Below, piece by piece: positions 61,132 through 64,000 of a stretch of DNA of 64,000 nt. Each line of letters starts with the position of its first letter. The stretch's first letter is position 1. The stretch is from NCBI GenBank assembly GCA_964587815.1, contig CAZPMH010000010.1, positions 1 to 64,000 on the forward strand, read 5' to 3'. This stretch comes from UBA1672 sp964587815 (GTDB taxonomy: Bacteria; Pseudomonadota; Alphaproteobacteria; Micavibrionales; Micavibrionaceae). The notes beneath the pieces are model-generated. The model was not told the origin of the DNA. It saw only the letters and a program-made list of their open reading frames with translations, and ran no database searches. The translations under genes and the position numbers were made by a program.

Positions 61132-61488
61132 CTATACAAGCATACTAAGTGTCGCCGTAACAAAAATCATAAAAAATATTGAAAGGCAGGCCGCCATAAA
61201 TACGATACCTTCGGTTTTCGGAGAAAAATGCGCCATGATTAAGAACAGAATGTAGAAGACCGTATTCACGATCATACCGCGTGTATAGACGGGCATTTCA
61301 GAAAAGCCCATAATCCCGTTCGGGTAGCCGATAAATGTGATGGTTTCGGCGATCAGGCGCACCAGAACCATGGTGGCAATACCAAATGCCAGCGCCCACC
61401 AGCGATGACGCTTGTGCACGCCCCAGAATAATATCGGAAGCCAGATGACATCGGCCCAGTAATAAATAAAGTTTGTCAGTAATTCCAT
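61132..61488 (-). CDS. Small membrane protein, unknown family
   Basis: A 118-residue protein with three to four TM segments (NFIYYWADVIWLPILFWGV, WWALAFGIATMVLVRLIAET, GMIVNTVFYILFLIMAHFS, VFMAACLSIFFMIFVTATL). No family is recognised. It lies 37 bases upstream of rlmE on the same strand and may be co-transcribed. Confidence 0.7.
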   Translation of the reverse strand: MELLTNFIYYWADVIWLPILFWGVHKRHRWWALAFGIATMVLVRLIAETITFIGYPNGIMGFSEMPVYTRGMIVNTVFYILFLIMAHFSPKTEGIVFMAACLSIFFMIFVTATLSMLV

Positions 61489-61630
61489 TTTTCTCTCTGG
61501 GTGTATTCTATCACGACCATAGATTTTTGCACGGCGTTTGCATCGTTTTCTTATTTCGTGCGAATATTATTGTCAAAGCCCTTCGTTTTTCATACCGTGC
61601 GAGACACGTAACGTACAGTGATTTTAAAGC

Positions 61631-62995
61631 ATGCATTTTCTGAAACCCAGATTTAAAGTTATTTTATCACTGCTTATCATGGTTTTGATTTGCGGCTCTT
61701 CTGCGTTGTCCGAAGCGCAGAACAGGCCGCGCCTTTCGATTATTCGCGATACTGAAATTGAAACAATATTACGCAGTTGGGGCACGCCGATTTTTGAGGC
61801 AGCGCAGCTCAACCCCGATGCGGTTCGTATCATTTTGGTGCAAAGCGATGATATCAACGCATTTGTTGCAGGCGGGTCGAATATTTTCTTCTATACGGGA
61901 CTTATCGAGAAAACAAAAAATCCGGGTGAGGTTATCGGCGTTCTTGCACACGAGACAGGGCATATTTCAGGCGGGCATTTAATCCGTACGCGTGAAGCGT
62001 TTGAGCGTGCGTCTTATGAAAGTTTGCTGAGCGCATTATTAGGGATTGGGGCTGCGATTGCGGCGGGTGATGGGGGTGCAGCATCGGCCGTCACGCTCGG
62101 TGGTAACTCTGTCGCGCAACGTCGTTTTTTGGCGCATAGCCGCGTGCAGGAATCCTCGGCTGATCAAGCGGCAATTACATTTTTGAATACCGCGCAAATT
62201 AATCCGACAGGCCTTGCAACGTTTATGGATACATTAAAGGGCGAGGTTTTTGTTCCCGCAAGTCAGCAAAGCGAGTATGTCAGAACCCACCCTCTTGTTG
62301 ATAACAGAATAGACGCGTTGATGCGCCGAATTGATGAGTCCCCCTATAAGGATGCGTCTTACCCGCCAATGTGGGAAGAGCAGCATGCACGAATGGTGGC
62401 TAAGCTGATCGGCTTTACAAAGCCGCGACAAATTCCTTGGGTTTACGATGACAGCGACCTTTCGACCCCCGCAGAATATGCCCGCGCAATTGCCGCATAC
62501 CGCCTTAATCGTGTCGATGAAGCGTTACGACGCATGGCGGATTTGGTTGAGAAAGAACCTGAAAACCCCTATTTTTGGGAATTACAGGGGCAAATGCTGG
62601 TCGATTTCGGGCAGATTGATGCGGCGATCCCCTCTTATCGTAAAGCCGTTGAGATATTGCCGAGCTCGCCGCTGATTGAGACAGCTTTGGCACATGCACT
62701 TATTCAGAAAACCGAAGATGTTTATTTGCAAGAGGCGGTCGACGCATTGGAGCATGCTTTACGTCAAGAGCCTCGTTCAACGCGGATCCACAGACTGCTC
62801 GCTACGGCGTACGGACGACTTGGCCAGCCCAATGCGGCGAAATACCACCTTGCGGAAGAAGCGGTTTTGCAACGGCGTTTCGGTTATGCGCGCTCTCATG
62901 CCTCAGCCTTGATTAATGACGAAAAAGAGGGTAGTGCTTTATGGATTAAGGCAAAAGATTTACTCACCTTCATTGAGACAGTGGATAAAAAGTAA
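61631..62995 (+). CDS. BepA-like M48 metalloprotease with TPR repeats
   Basis: A 454-residue periplasmic protein. A signal peptide (about 1-29) comes first. The M48 zinc protease motif is VLAHETGHISGGHL (H107-E108-x-x-H111), with a third ligand in SRVQESSADQAAI. TPR helices follow in the last 160 residues (DEALRRMADLVEKEPENPYFWE, IDAAIPSYRKAVEILPSSPL split over the hairpin, and a last pair near 400). BepA/YfgC relatives degrade or help assemble outer-membrane proteins such as LptD. It is followed 92 bases later by a DsbA-like gene, which fits envelope quality control. Confidence 0.92.
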   Translation: MHFLKPRFKVILSLLIMVLICGSSALSEAQNRPRLSIIRDTEIETILRSWGTPIFEAAQLNPDAVRIILVQSDDINAFVAGGSNIFFYTGLIEKTKNPGEVIGVLAHETGHISGGHLIRTREAFERASYESLLSALLGIGAAIAAGDGGAASAVTLGGNSVAQRRFLAHSRVQESSADQAAITFLNTAQINPTGLATFMDTLKGEVFVPASQQSEYVRTHPLVDNRIDALMRRIDESPYKDASYPPMWEEQHARMVAKLIGFTKPRQIPWVYDDSDLSTPAEYARAIAAYRLNRVDEALRRMADLVEKEPENPYFWELQGQMLVDFGQIDAAIPSYRKAVEILPSSPLIETALAHALIQKTEDVYLQEAVDALEHALRQEPRSTRIHRLLATAYGRLGQPNAAKYHLAEEAVLQRRFGYARSHASALINDEKEGSALWIKAKDLLTFIETVDKK

Positions 62996-63087
62996 CTATT
63001 TTGCGTAATGGAACGAATATATTATAGTGCCATTGTATAAAGACATGGCCTATAGAGGCCAGTTAAATTATTAATAGGAGCAGTATC

Positions 63088-63846
63088 TTGAGAAACACGC
63101 TAAAGAAAATGAATATGTTTTTGCTAACCGTTGGGGTTTGTGCCGTTGCGGTGGTTCCCTCCTACACTGCTCAGGCATCAGAATTTACCGATGCACAAAA
63201 AGCAGAACTTGAAGAACTGTTCAAAGAATTTTTGGCGAATAACCCGCAAGATATTTTGGACTCTGTCGATAATTATCGCGCCGATCAGGAGCGTAAAACA
63301 CAACAAAGCGCACAAGAAAAACTGACCGATTATCAAGAGTTTTTTAAACAGTCTGACCTGCCGACGGCCGGAAACCCTGATGGCGATGTTACGATCGTGG
63401 AATATTTCGATTATAATTGCGGCTACTGTAAAAAAGCATTCGAAGACGTCCAAAAAATTCTGGATAGCGACAAGAATGTTCGCGTTGTTTTTCAGGAAAT
63501 GCCTATCTTAAGCCCTTCCTCAGGTAAAATGGCACAATATGCTCTGGCTGCGAAAAATCAGGATAAATATTTTGAAATGCATACTGCGCTGATGAATCAC
63601 CGCGGGCCACAGAGCGATGACGCGTTTGTTGGCTTGGCAGAAACTCTTGGTTTGGATACTGAGCAGTTGAAGCAGGATATAGATAGCAAGGGCGTAAAAG
63701 ACCAGATTACAAAATCGATTCAGATGGCCAGAGAGCTAGGCGTGCGCGGGACACCGGGCTTTATTATCGGTGATCGAATTTATCCGGGATATATCGGGCT
63801 AGATGCGATGAAGAAGGCCGTTGCAGAAGCACGTGCGCAGAATTAA
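63088..63846 (+). CDS. DsbA-family thiol:disulfide oxidoreductase
   Basis: A 252-residue exported thioredoxin-fold protein. The signal peptide (1-30) ends AQA. A helical N-terminal extension (about 33-90) precedes the thioredoxin domain with redox C111-GY-C114 in DYNCGYCKKAF and the cis-proline loop GVRGTPGFIIG near 222. This layout is common in ScsC/DsbA-like alphaproteobacterial proteins, which may form trimers through the N-terminal helices. It starts with TTG, supported by AGGAG at the ideal distance (63076-63080). It sits after the BepA-like protease and before a partial gene. Confidence 0.9.
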   Translation: MRNTLKKMNMFLLTVGVCAVAVVPSYTAQASEFTDAQKAELEELFKEFLANNPQDILDSVDNYRADQERKTQQSAQEKLTDYQEFFKQSDLPTAGNPDGDVTIVEYFDYNCGYCKKAFEDVQKILDSDKNVRVVFQEMPILSPSSGKMAQYALAAKNQDKYFEMHTALMNHRGPQSDDAFVGLAETLGLDTEQLKQDIDSKGVKDQITKSIQMARELGVRGTPGFIIGDRIYPGYIGLDAMKKAVAEARAQN

Positions 63847-63898
63847 TTTTAAGCATCTGTTTTTGATATCAGACATGTAAGAGAGCCGGGTTTTTATC

Positions 63899-64000
63899 AT
63901 GAAAAAAAGACATATGATCCTTATTGGATTGATCGTGGTCTCGCTCGGCTATCTTTTCTACAGTTACAAAAACTACAAACAAGAGATCCTGCACGTCCTT
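63899..64000 (+). CDS. Partial gene: N-terminal membrane anchor of an unknown protein
   Basis: Only 34 codons are in the window. An N-terminal hydrophobic segment (MILIGLIVVSLGYLFYSY) suggests a single membrane anchor. The frame runs off the end. It lies 52 bases after the DsbA-like gene, probably in the same operon; it could be another envelope redox protein, but the visible part does not tell. Confidence 0.55.
   Translation, partial: MKKRHMILIGLIVVSLGYLFYSYKNYKQEILHVL

Overview
This window looks like a chromosomal scaffold from an alphaproteobacterium of moderate GC content. The support is the gene content and order: rpmH-rnpA-yidD-yidC-engB, an rmuC-def-fmt-truA cluster, dapD/dapE, clpS/clpA, a UbiH-type hydroxylase, and alphaproteobacterial-looking housekeeping proteins. 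A Micavibrio-like lineage is my guess from overall flavour and is not proven. A run of 100 N (55121-55220) shows that this is a draft assembly. I saw no rRNA, tRNA, CRISPR array, insertion sequence or prophage.

Layout. Positions 118-5361 hold a tight five-gene operon that reads as arsenic methylation/arsenosugar-type metabolism: a TVP38-DUF547 membrane fusion, a MerA-like flavin disulfide reductase, an ArsM-like As(III) methyltransferase with all three arsenic-binding cysteines, and the two small transferases usually seen with radical SAM arsenosugar proteins. A radical SAM protein overlapping purT faces this operon (5364-7477). Next come an RND efflux pump and its adaptor (7543-11762) behind a near-perfect 28-bp dyad, an AT-rich orphan, then glmS, glmU (with an unusual Lys/Ala tail), a DUF3108 protein and a FemAB/GNAT-like protein. 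Lysine/peptidoglycan genes dapD and dapE flank a RelA/SpoT-type HD protein. After these lie PRC-barrel/truA/fmt/def/rmuC, a prepilin-like protein, the engB-yidC-yidD-rnpA-rpmH cluster and a ubiquinone hydroxylase.

Positions 31168-45598 are surface-oriented accessory DNA: a divergent two-partner secretion pair (a 1530-aa beta-helix exoprotein and its TpsB transporter), a large secreted SGNH esterase-like protein, a sulfotransferase, two GT4 glycosyltransferases and a Pycsar-effector-like (DUF5706) membrane protein. The rest is mostly housekeeping: clpS-amt-clpA, metE, a HAD hydrolase broken by the gap, rsmB-like methyltransferase, TauE-like exporter, guaB, rlmE, a BepA-like M48 protease and a DsbA-like thiol oxidoreductase. 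The most unusual single gene here is a response-regulator receiver fused to a deaminase fold that has lost both zinc cysteines (50788-51681).

How the genes may fit together: the first block probably converts and exports arsenic species. The 12-31 kb block is cell-envelope and translation housekeeping. The 31-45 kb block probably builds and decorates an adhesive cell surface. The regulatory curiosities (HD alarmone-hydrolase-like protein, receiver-pseudodeaminase, DUF5706 protein) sit singly among housekeeping genes rather than in an obvious defence island.
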